A stretch of 62,757 nucleotides of DNA, taken from an uncultured Blastocatellia bacterium (GTDB taxonomy: Bacteria > Acidobacteriota > Blastocatellia > Pyrinomonadales > Pyrinomonadaceae). The stretch spans positions 1 to 62,757 of the forward strand of contig CAMLLD010000034.1 in assembly GCA_946480785.1 (NCBI GenBank), given 5' to 3'. The notes beneath the pieces are model-generated. The model searched no databases, had not been told where the DNA came from, and worked only from the letters and a program-made list of their open reading frames with translations. Each line of letters opens with the position of its first letter. The stretch's first letter is position 1. Positions 53,901 through 61,100 of this stretch are shown piece by piece. Both the position numbers and the translations under genes were made by a program.

Positions 53901-54204
53901 TAATCTGCTCGGCCATGAGTCGCAGCCGGTTGTCAGGAATACGCGGGTCGAACGGCGCGAAGACACAGCGCGCTTTGAGTATGGCGAGAATCGCGATCAC
54001 CATTCGCGCGGGCTCGCGGGCCATGATCGCGACGATCGAACCGGCCTCCGCGCCTGAGGAAATGAGGAAGTTGGCGAGCCGGTTCGACTCGTCCTCCAGC
54101 TCGCGGTAAGTGATCGGCGGTCGACTACCCTGGTCCAGGGCGACGTGCGCGGCATACTGCGCCGCGACGTTGCTGAAGATCTCGTGAATGACTAGCTGGT
54201 CCAT
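50908..54204 (-). CDS. NRPS A-T-C of unassigned specificity
   Basis: 1098 residues. A (about 1-500; FFTSGSTGTPKG, YRTGDYGR, ISGKVDR), T (Ser about 566, LGGNSLLA), C (about 628-1060). The A4 core is unusual (PSYDAFLRDVFMPL) and the code reads DARHVALLTK, which I cannot assign. The upstream condensation partner is encoded as a separate protein (54240-55712), so the module is split. The C domain has HHIVGDV in place of HHxxxDG (Gly to Val), with the catalytic second His retained. It should pass the chain to the Gln module of the next protein. Candidate substrates are Dap or a derivative, because the Dap genes lie immediately upstream. Confidence 0.9.
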   Translation of the reverse strand: MDQLVIHEIFSNVAAQYAAHVALDQGSRPPITYRELEDESNRLANFLISSGAEAGSIVAIMAREPARMVIAILAILKARCVFAPFDPRIPDNRLRLMAEQITPGWFIIDSDRLEKVTEIVSGNKGRVKVICLDDEPQNDDSKTVTVVRGYAQYTTNTKPVIQSDPDDMCAIFFTSGSTGTPKGIAGRLKGIAHFMLWESGALGVGPGTRVSQLTTPSYDAFLRDVFMPLCVGATACIPENREITHDAEALADWIDAAGINIVHCVPSLFRSLINVGLTSDRFRALRYVVMAGEPLLPADVAKWTDVFGDRIQLVNLYGPTETTLTKLFHFVNVSDKDLRSVPIGKPMPGCAAVVIDAKGRACSPGEVGEILIRTPYRAHGYYNQPQKTAEVFVPNPFNNDPNDIVYRTGDYGRVLPDGNFEFVSRKDHQVKIRGVRIELAEIENVLRTHESVTDVVVVDREDTIGNKYVCAYVVLDREVEPGELRQHAARWLPEAMVPSAVVQLDALPRTISGKVDRAKLPAPGTEDSRTGTYVAPRTAIEEVVANIWAGVLEVERIGVTDSFFELGGNSLLATLVMARVRSALRADVDVRELFEHPTVADLSATVKAALNNGSAPAPRIERAARTGALPLSFAQQRLWFLDQLEPGSAFYNVPAAIRLNGRLDVRALGEAFQEIVRRHETLRTSFRNVNGEPEQFIATALELPLEVSDLSSMPEREREARVVEYTKEWSSRAFDLERGPLVRAHVLRLGDEEHVLLFSMHHIVGDVWSIGVLVREWSTLYQAFATGQPSPLTPLPVQYADYAVWQREWLRDDVLEAQLDYWLKQLADAPTILNLPIDEPGGHHMFKGARLPVALSSQLSRESEQLSRREGVTLFMTLLSAFGVMLHYQTRQNDILIGSPIANRQQVEVENLIGFFLNTLVLRLNFAGDPSFRELLKRVRETALGAYAHQDLPFEKLVEALRPGRNLYHNPLFQVAFTLDETPVREVALADLKLTPIEADKGMVQFDVVLHLGNSPDGVVGTLQYQTGLFAEDTIKRFREQFEHVLKIGVERPDVKLSELVASLDEIERGRWAGKQKEIADFGLRKLKGARRQAIAEA

Positions 54205-54239
54205 TGTTCTTTACGTGATTACCGCAGTGCTTGGTGAGC

Positions 54240-55712
54240 TCATTCGAGCGTGGCGTTGAAGGCGTTTACTAACTCCGGCTTCGCGCCGTTCGCTCCCGCG
54301 TCAGTGCTGCCGGTCGCATCGCGCAGGATCTGTTGCAGGCTTTCGGCCATGCCGGCGATCGTCGAAGCGTCGAAAAGATCGGTGCTGTAAACGAAGGTTC
54401 CCGCGAGACCGGTTTCGAGTTCGCCCACGACCAACGAGAGGTCAAACTTCGCGGGCACCAGATCGGATTCCATCGCTTCGAGCTGCAACCCTTCCAAATT
54501 CAAAACGCTGCGCGGCGAGTTCTGAATCACGAGCAACGTCTTGAAAAACGGGTTCTGACTCAGACTGCGCTCGGGTTGCAACTCGCCCACCAGCTTTTCG
54601 AAAGGCACGTCCTGATGCGCGTACGCGGCGAAGGTCGTTTGCCGCACGCGGCTGAGCAGTTCGCGAAAACTTGGGTTGCCGTTGAGATCGACTCGCATCA
54701 CGAGCGTGTTGATAAAGAAACCGATGAGCCGCTCCAGCTCCAGTCGCGGGCGGCCGGCGATGACGGTGCCGATGAGGAGATCTTCCTGTCCGCTGTAACG
54801 CGAGAGCAGCAACGCAAAGACGGCGAGCATCAGCATGAACACCGTTACTTCTTCGCTCCGGCAAATCTCTTTGAGACGCGCGTTCACGTCAGGCGGGATC
54901 GTAAAACTCTGAATCGCGCCGGCAGTGCTGCGCTTCAACGCCTTGCGATCGGTAGGCAATTGCAACTCAGCGGGCGTATCGGCGAGTTGGCCGCGCCAGT
55001 AGTCCAGTTGCTTTTGCAGCACTTCGCCTTGCAACCACTCGCGCTGCCAGACAGCATAGTCGCCGTACTGCACCGGCAACTCTTCCAGCGGTGACGGCCG
55101 ATCCGCGGCAAACGCTTCGTACAACTTGCCGAGTTCGTTCATCAGCACGCTCATGGACCAGGCGTCGGAAATCGCGTGATGCATCGTGAAGAGCGCGATG
55201 TGCTCTTCAGCCCTTACTCGCAGCAGCTTCGCGCGCCACAATGGACCAGCCGCCAAGTCGAATCGTGTCTTCACTTCACTGCGGCGATAACGCGCCACTT
55301 CGTCCGCGCGCGCCCTTTCCGAGAGTGGGCTCAGATCGATCAACGGAAAACTCACCGGCTGCGGTGGTGCGATTACCTGCACCGGCTGTCCCTCAATGTC
55401 TTGAAAGGCCGTGCGTAGAATTTCGTGACGGCGCACGACTTCGCTCAAAGCCCGTTCCAGCACCGCGTGGTCCAGTGCGCCACGCAAGCGCACACTCAGC
55501 GGGATGTTGTAGGCCGCGTTGTTTGGATCGAGTTGATGGAGAATCCACAAGCGCTGTTGCTCGTACGATAGCGGCGGACAAGAAACGCTCTTGTCGCGAC
55601 GCGCGATCGGCGGCGCATACGCGGCTTGACGGCCTTTTTCTCTAAGCCGCCGCGCCAGCAATTCCAGCTTGGCGGCAGATAGTTTCGGGATTTCCGCAGA
55701 AAGAGTGCTCAT
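54240..55712 (-). CDS. Stand-alone NRPS condensation domain
   Basis: About 490 residues from the ATG at 55712; a GTG 27 bases upstream, overlapping the stop of the SbnB-like gene, is an alternative. After a ~45-residue helical N-terminus comes a single C domain (about 48-470) of the LCL-like type (PLSYEQQRLWILHQLDP), motif HHAISDA (Gly to Ala), followed by a short tail. There is no A or T domain. It lies 35 bp upstream of the A-T-C gene and supplies the missing condensation step between the last T of the NRPS at 58103-62757 and the T of the A-T-C protein (inference from colinearity). Confidence 0.9.
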   Translation of the reverse strand: MSTLSAEIPKLSAAKLELLARRLREKGRQAAYAPPIARRDKSVSCPPLSYEQQRLWILHQLDPNNAAYNIPLSVRLRGALDHAVLERALSEVVRRHEILRTAFQDIEGQPVQVIAPPQPVSFPLIDLSPLSERARADEVARYRRSEVKTRFDLAAGPLWRAKLLRVRAEEHIALFTMHHAISDAWSMSVLMNELGKLYEAFAADRPSPLEELPVQYGDYAVWQREWLQGEVLQKQLDYWRGQLADTPAELQLPTDRKALKRSTAGAIQSFTIPPDVNARLKEICRSEEVTVFMLMLAVFALLLSRYSGQEDLLIGTVIAGRPRLELERLIGFFINTLVMRVDLNGNPSFRELLSRVRQTTFAAYAHQDVPFEKLVGELQPERSLSQNPFFKTLLVIQNSPRSVLNLEGLQLEAMESDLVPAKFDLSLVVGELETGLAGTFVYSTDLFDASTIAGMAESLQQILRDATGSTDAGANGAKPELVNAFNATLE

Positions 55713-55729
55713 TGGACCACGAAAGCTCT

Positions 55730-56740
55730 TCACACCCACGCTTCAGGCAGAAACGATTCCACGACAGTGCCGGCGTTGCGGGCGCACGCGAGATCGCAAA
55801 CCAGACTGCTTACAGCCAGATCCAGAATGCCGAGGCCAAACGGACTGAACACCGCGATATCGTCTGCGTCTCTTCGCGACGGCGCCGCGCCGATGAGGAT
55901 CTCGCCGATCGAGCATCTGACAAAACTGCGATCGCCGTTGAGTTGTTCGGCAAGATGCACCGAAGTCTGCGCGCGACAAACGTGCTCGACGTCGTCGACG
56001 ATGTTGTCGCAGGCCAGAATGATCTCCGGCGCCAGATCGCGCAGCGACACGTGCAGGATCGTGCTGCTGGGCGCACACGCTGAAAGATCGCTGATGTGCG
56101 GCCGGCTCGCATTCGTCGCGATCGAGATCAACTCGCAACTCCGCAACACCTCTTCAACCGTCACCGCCGTTTCCACTTTCAACTGCGGAAACTCCGCGGC
56201 GCATTTCTGCGCGAACTGAGTCGCGCGTGTGGCATCAAGATCGAACACTACGCAGTTCGAAACTAGCGGCTCGGCCGCCAACAAAAACCGCAGCACTTGA
56301 AAATTGATCGGCCCCGTGCCAATCAGTCCGAGGCGCGTTTCATTGTCGAACTTATGAATCTGCTGCGCGGCCAACGCCGCACTCGCGCCCGTTCGCTTCG
56401 CGCTGATGATCGAGCCTTCGATGATCGCCTCGGGCCTGCCGGTCTGCGTCGAGTTCAAAATGATCACCGCCGACGCGCGCTCCATGTGCCGCTCGATGTT
56501 GCCGGGAAACGAAGCGATCCATTTGATACCGGCGACGTTGAAAGAGTCGCCGATATAGGCCGGCAGCGCGATGACTCTGTTTTTGTCGTCCGCCGGAAAG
56601 CGCAGGAACGTCGAGAACGGCAACGCCGTCTGGTTGCGCGCGTGCGCTTCATACGCGCGCCGGACGGCATTCAAAATTTCCGTCTCCCGCCCCGCAAGCA
56701 AGTCGTTTACTTCACGACCACTCAGCAACAAGATCGACAT
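55730..56740 (-). CDS. sbnB: SbnB-like N-(2-amino-2-carboxyethyl)-L-glutamate dehydrogenase (Dap biosynthesis)
   Basis: 336 residues of the ornithine cyclodeaminase/mu-crystallin fold. Features include the substrate-side segment IKWIASFPGN, the Lys/Arg region SAKRTGA, and the NAD-binding Rossmann motif GLIGTGPIN (about 138-146). In the SbnA/SbnB pathway this enzyme oxidatively cleaves N-(2-amino-2-carboxyethyl)-L-glutamate to L-2,3-diaminopropionate and 2-oxoglutarate. An SbnA-like synthase gene lies upstream, separated by a repeat-rich 314 bp gap, which makes this assignment firmer than ornithine cyclodeaminase. The product would feed the NRPS or the carbamoyltransferase. Confidence 0.9.
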   Translation of the reverse strand: MSILLLSGREVNDLLAGRETEILNAVRRAYEAHARNQTALPFSTFLRFPADDKNRVIALPAYIGDSFNVAGIKWIASFPGNIERHMERASAVIILNSTQTGRPEAIIEGSIISAKRTGASAALAAQQIHKFDNETRLGLIGTGPINFQVLRFLLAAEPLVSNCVVFDLDATRATQFAQKCAAEFPQLKVETAVTVEEVLRSCELISIATNASRPHISDLSACAPSSTILHVSLRDLAPEIILACDNIVDDVEHVCRAQTSVHLAEQLNGDRSFVRCSIGEILIGAAPSRRDADDIAVFSPFGLGILDLAVSSLVCDLACARNAGTVVESFLPEAWV

Positions 56741-56818
56741 CGTTTGCTCTCTTAATTAAGTGGCTTTGCACAAACTCGGCAAAACGTACGTGCCTGGCAA
56801 ACGTACGTGTTGAAGCTT

Positions 56819-57024
56819 GAACTCCGAAGGAGTTCGCGAATTTCAGCCCAGGGTTCATACCCTGGGTAACAAAAAGAAGAGCGCCTCTGAACGCTGAAAG
56901 CGTTGGCGAAACCGGTTCGAGATCCTAGCGAACGCTTTCAGCGTTTGCAGGTTCGCTTGCTGGCCTTCCCAGGGTATCGCTACGCTCTAACCCTGGGCTG
57001 ACATTAGTTAACGCCTCCGGCGTT
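56819..57024. repeat. Composite palindromic repeat element between sbnB and sbnA
   Basis: This intergenic stretch is a run of short hairpins. GAACTCC-GAA-GGAGTTC lies at 56819-56835 and CCCAGGGT-TCAT-ACCCTGGG at 56847-56866. AACGCT-GAA-AGCGTT lies at 56890-56904 and AACGCT-TTC-AGCGTT at 56931-56945. CCCAGGGT...ACCCTGGG recurs at 56968-56997 with a 14-base loop, and AACGCC-TCC-GGCGTT lies at 57010-57024. The two CCCAGGGT hairpins and three AACGC hairpins alternate, as in an extragenic palindromic (REP-like) element with mobile-repeat character. Just upstream, at about 56784-56809, the palindrome ACGTACGT occurs twice. No protein gene is visible in the 314 bp gap. Confidence 0.8.
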
Positions 57025-57054
57025 CCAAGTTTTTGTGCGAAACCTGAGTAATGA

Positions 57055-58059
57055 TCAATTCGTGGCTACCATGAAGACAGCCGCTTCTTTCGGCTCCTGC
57101 CAGAGGTGCTCGACATCGCCGAAGTGTTCCCCAACCCACGCGTCTGAATAGATCGTGTCGAGGTATCTTTCGCCGCGGTCCGCGAAGATGACGGCGCAAT
57201 TGGCGCCGCGCGGAATCTCATCCTTCACTCGCTCCACCGCCATCAACACCGCGCCCGATGAACCACCGCAAAGGATGGCTTCCTGGCGCACCAAGCGGCG
57301 GCAACCCAGCACGCACTCCAGATCGGTGACGTGAACACAACGCTCGGCGATGTAAGGGTGATAATGCGCCGGCCGCACGGCCGAACCGTGACCCGGCAGC
57401 AAACGCTTGTCGTTTACGCCGCCGAAGATCACGCTGCCGACTGCATCGACGGCGAAAATTCTCGTCTGCAAATTGTGACTCCGCACATACTCGGCGCAAC
57501 CTCTGATCGTTCCGCACGTGCTCGTCGCACAGAAAAGAAAATCCACCTCGCCGTTCAGTTCGCTGACGATCTCGTGCATCGTCTGATGATGAGCGATCGG
57601 GTTGTAGCGGTGTGCATACTGGTTGGGCCAAAACGTATTGTCCAACGTGGCGAGCAGCTTGTTGACGCGGTTGAGACGCGCTTGCAGAAACTCGCCCGTG
57701 ATCTCGTCGGGTTCCAGCACCATGTCGACTTCCGCGCCGTACGCTTGCAGCAGTCGCATGTTTTGCTGCGTGGTTTTGGGATCGATAACGCAGATAAAAC
57801 GCAAGTTGTGATACGCGCACGCCTGGGCCAGGCCGATGCCCATGTTGCCCGAGCTCGACTCGATCACCACCGTGTCTGGTCCAATACGGCCGGAGTCGAT
57901 GCCGTGCTGAATGATGCTGAACGCGGGGCGGTCCTTCGTGCTGCCGCCCGGGTTCAGCCCTTCCAACTTCGCGAAAAGATTGAAGTGCAGATCGGGAATC
58001 ACGCGTGATAAGCGCACGAGCGGGGTCTTGCCAATTGCTTTCAACACATTGTCGTTCAT
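57055..58059 (-). CDS. sbnA: SbnA-like N-(2-amino-2-carboxyethyl)-L-glutamate synthase (Dap biosynthesis)
   Basis: 334 residues of the PLP-dependent cysteine synthase fold. The PLP Lys is Lys42 in NPGGSTKDRPA. A phosphate/carboxylate loop SSSGNMGIG and the PLP-phosphate loop ATSTCGTIRG are present. By family it joins O-phospho-L-serine and L-glutamate to N-(2-amino-2-carboxyethyl)-L-glutamate, the precursor cleaved by the SbnB-like enzyme encoded downstream. It follows the NRPS at 58103 by 43 bp. Ordinary O-acetylserine sulfhydrylase activity is the alternative but is unlikely given the SbnB partner. Confidence 0.9.
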   Translation of the reverse strand: MNDNVLKAIGKTPLVRLSRVIPDLHFNLFAKLEGLNPGGSTKDRPAFSIIQHGIDSGRIGPDTVVIESSSGNMGIGLAQACAYHNLRFICVIDPKTTQQNMRLLQAYGAEVDMVLEPDEITGEFLQARLNRVNKLLATLDNTFWPNQYAHRYNPIAHHQTMHEIVSELNGEVDFLFCATSTCGTIRGCAEYVRSHNLQTRIFAVDAVGSVIFGGVNDKRLLPGHGSAVRPAHYHPYIAERCVHVTDLECVLGCRRLVRQEAILCGGSSGAVLMAVERVKDEIPRGANCAVIFADRGERYLDTIYSDAWVGEHFGDVEHLWQEPKEAAVFMVATN

Positions 58060-58102
58060 GGTGACGCTTCTTTGAGGATGAGATAGAGAAGGAATGCTGT
58101 GG

Positions 58103-61100
58103 TTACGATGGAGAACCTTGTCCGGCGACCAACGACTGCGCCTCTTCTTCCGACAACGCCTCCAATTCAGCCAGCAGGCTTTCGGTTTCAGTGAGATCCA
58201 ACATCTCTGCCTGGCTCTGCATTACCGCAAGCGCCAGGCCCGCGACGTTCGGCGTGTCGAACAGACTCTGTAGCGGCACGTTGACCGCGAACTTGTGACG
58301 CACGCGTACGACGATCTGCGCCGCGAGCAGCGAGTGACCGCCGAGCTCGAAGAAGTTGTCGTAAACGCCGACGCGCGTCACGCCCAACAGCTCCGACCAG
58401 ATGTTTGCGATCGCTTCTTCCATTGCGTTGCGTGGCGCGACGTACGATTCGGAAACTTCATGACGGGTTATTTCCGGCGCCGGGAGTGCGCGCTTGTTGA
58501 TCTTGCCACTCGGCAGTAGCGGCAGTTTCTCGAGCAGGACAAACGCAGAAGGGACGAGATATTCGGGCAGCTTACCGCGCAGATATTCGCGTAGCGACTG
58601 CTGGTCCACCGCGTCGTCAGCGACAACGTAAACAACGAGACGATGATCGCCGGCGGCGAATTCGCGCACCACGGCGACGGCTTCGCGGACCGCTGGATGT
58701 TGGCGCAGCGTCGCTTCGATTTCACCGAGCTCGAAACGCACGCCGCGGAGTTTCACCTGATCGTCGACGCGACCCAGAAATTCGAGTTGTCCGTCGTGCA
58801 GGTAACGCACGAGGTCGCCGGTGCGATAGAGACGTGCGCCGGGCTCGTTGCTGAACGGATCGGGAATGAAAGCGGTCGCTGTCAGCTCGGGGCGGTCGTG
58901 GTAACCACGCGCCACGCCATCGCCGCCGATACACAGCTCGCCGGCGATGCCAAGCGGTACGAGCTGCAGCGCGGCGTCAACCACATACAGCTTCGTGTTC
59001 GCCAAAGCATGGCCGATCGGCATTCGTCGCCACGTGCGATACGAAGGTGAACAGATGGATTCGGCCGAAGCGATCGCGGTTTCTGTTGGTCCGTAAGAAT
59101 GATGCAGCTCGACTTGATCGCCGAGACGATCGAAGTAGGTTGTCAGTAGTTGTCCGCTCAACGCCTCGCCACCGCAGATGACGTAGCGCAACGCGCGTAA
59201 TCGATCGAGGCTGGCTGTTTCGAGCCACAGCGCGAGCATTGAAGGAACGAAGTAAGCGCAGGTGACGGCTTCGGCTCGCATCGTCTCAGTGAGATATGGA
59301 CCATCTTTCTCGCTGCCGGGGCGTGCGACGACGACTGCCGCGCCGACAGTTAGCGGCCAGAAGACTTCCCACACGGAAGCGTCGAAGTTGAGTGAGGTCT
59401 TGAACAGGAATCGATCGCTCGGATTCAGGTTGTAAGTGCGTTGCATCCAGTCGATGCAGTTAACGATGCCACGGTGGGTTACGAGCACGCCTTTCGGCAC
59501 GCCTGTGGAGCCGGAGGTGTAGAGTAGATAGATCAGGTTTTCAGGATTACCGAGGTGGTCTGGATTTGTTTTGGGCGCAGAACGCAGCGCCGCGTGGGTC
59601 GACTCTTCATCAAGCGAAATGACGAGCGCGTTGTGTGGCGGCAAACGATCGTGCAGCTTGCGCTCGGTTAGGAGCACGCCGATGCCGGCGTCTTCGATCA
59701 TCAGTTGCAAACGATCGCGCGGATAGGCGGGATCGAGTGGCACGTATGCGCCGCCTGCTTTGAGCACGGCGAGGAGCGCCGCGATCAGATCGTTTGAGCG
59801 TTCGAGCAAAACGCCGACGAGGGATTCGCGACCGACGCCATGCTCGCCCAGGTGATGCGCGAGTCGGTTCGCACGCTCGTTCAGATCCTGATAGCTGAGT
59901 TTCTCGGTCTCGGAGATCACGGCGATCGCGTGCGGCGTGCGTTCTGCTTGCGCCTCGATCAACTCGTGCAGACAAACCTCGCGCGGATAATCGCCACGCG
60001 TATCGTTCAGCGCGAGCAGCTTTTGTTGCTCGGTTTCGGTAAGCAGGTAAGTGTTATTGCTCGCCGCGAACGGATCTCGCGCCATCGCTTGCAGCGTGAG
60101 CGAGAAGTAGTTGCCGATGGCTTGCGCTTGTTCGCGGCTGAATCGCGCCACGTCGTACTCGAGAAACAGCACCAGATCTGACGTGATGGAGTTCAGATCG
60201 AACCCGACGCTGAGCGCGAAGTTTGTGCGCGTGAAGCTGTTGGTGTCGACGATCTCGAGCATCGAGTTGTCGCGCAGGTCCTGGAGAATATGAAAGTGGT
60301 TGAAATTGAAGGTGGTTTCGAATAGCGGCTGCGTGCCGTACTCTCTTTGCAACGCCGCGAGCGGATAACGCCGGTAGAGCGATAATTCCTGTTCCGCTTC
60401 CGCCGCTGCCTGGGCCAACTCGAGCCACATCTGCTCGCGCGTCGAGATCGTCAACGGCAGCGTGTTGAGAAAAACGCCGACAACACGATCGCCGTCCGCT
60501 TCTTCGGGCCGGCAGTTGGTAACGAGGCCGGTCGTGACCTCGTTCTGACGGCTCAACAAGCCGAGTATCTTCATGTGCGCGGCCACGAACACGCTCTTGA
60601 GCGGCACGCGCGCGAGCTTCGCGAACGACTTCAGTTGGCCGACGAGTTCGCTGCCGAAGGCGAGTTGGACCACTTCCCTGTTTGCTGTCGCCGGCGCTGC
60701 GCCTTCTCTGGTGGGCAGTGTGGTAACGGGAAGGTTCGCGAGTTTTTCGGACCAGTAGTTTTTGACTGCGTCGGAGTGTAGCGCCTCGCGTTCGAGCGCG
60801 ATGAAATCGCGGAAAGCAACCGAGAGCGCCTCGTCGCTCGTTTGTGTCGTGCCGTCACGCAACGATAGATACTTCGCGAAGATCTCGGTAATCAGCAGGT
60901 TCAAGCTCCAGCCGTCGATGATGGCGTGATGGAAGCTGAAGTTGATGTGAAATTCGTTGTCGCCGTAGCTGAAGATGGTGAAACGGATCAGCGCCGGTTC
61001 AGTCCATTCGAAGGGTCGCTGCTTGTCCGCTTCGATCCAGTCAGTCACAAACTGTTTGCGTTCGCTAGTGGAGAGGTGTTGTTGATCGATGAATCCGAGG

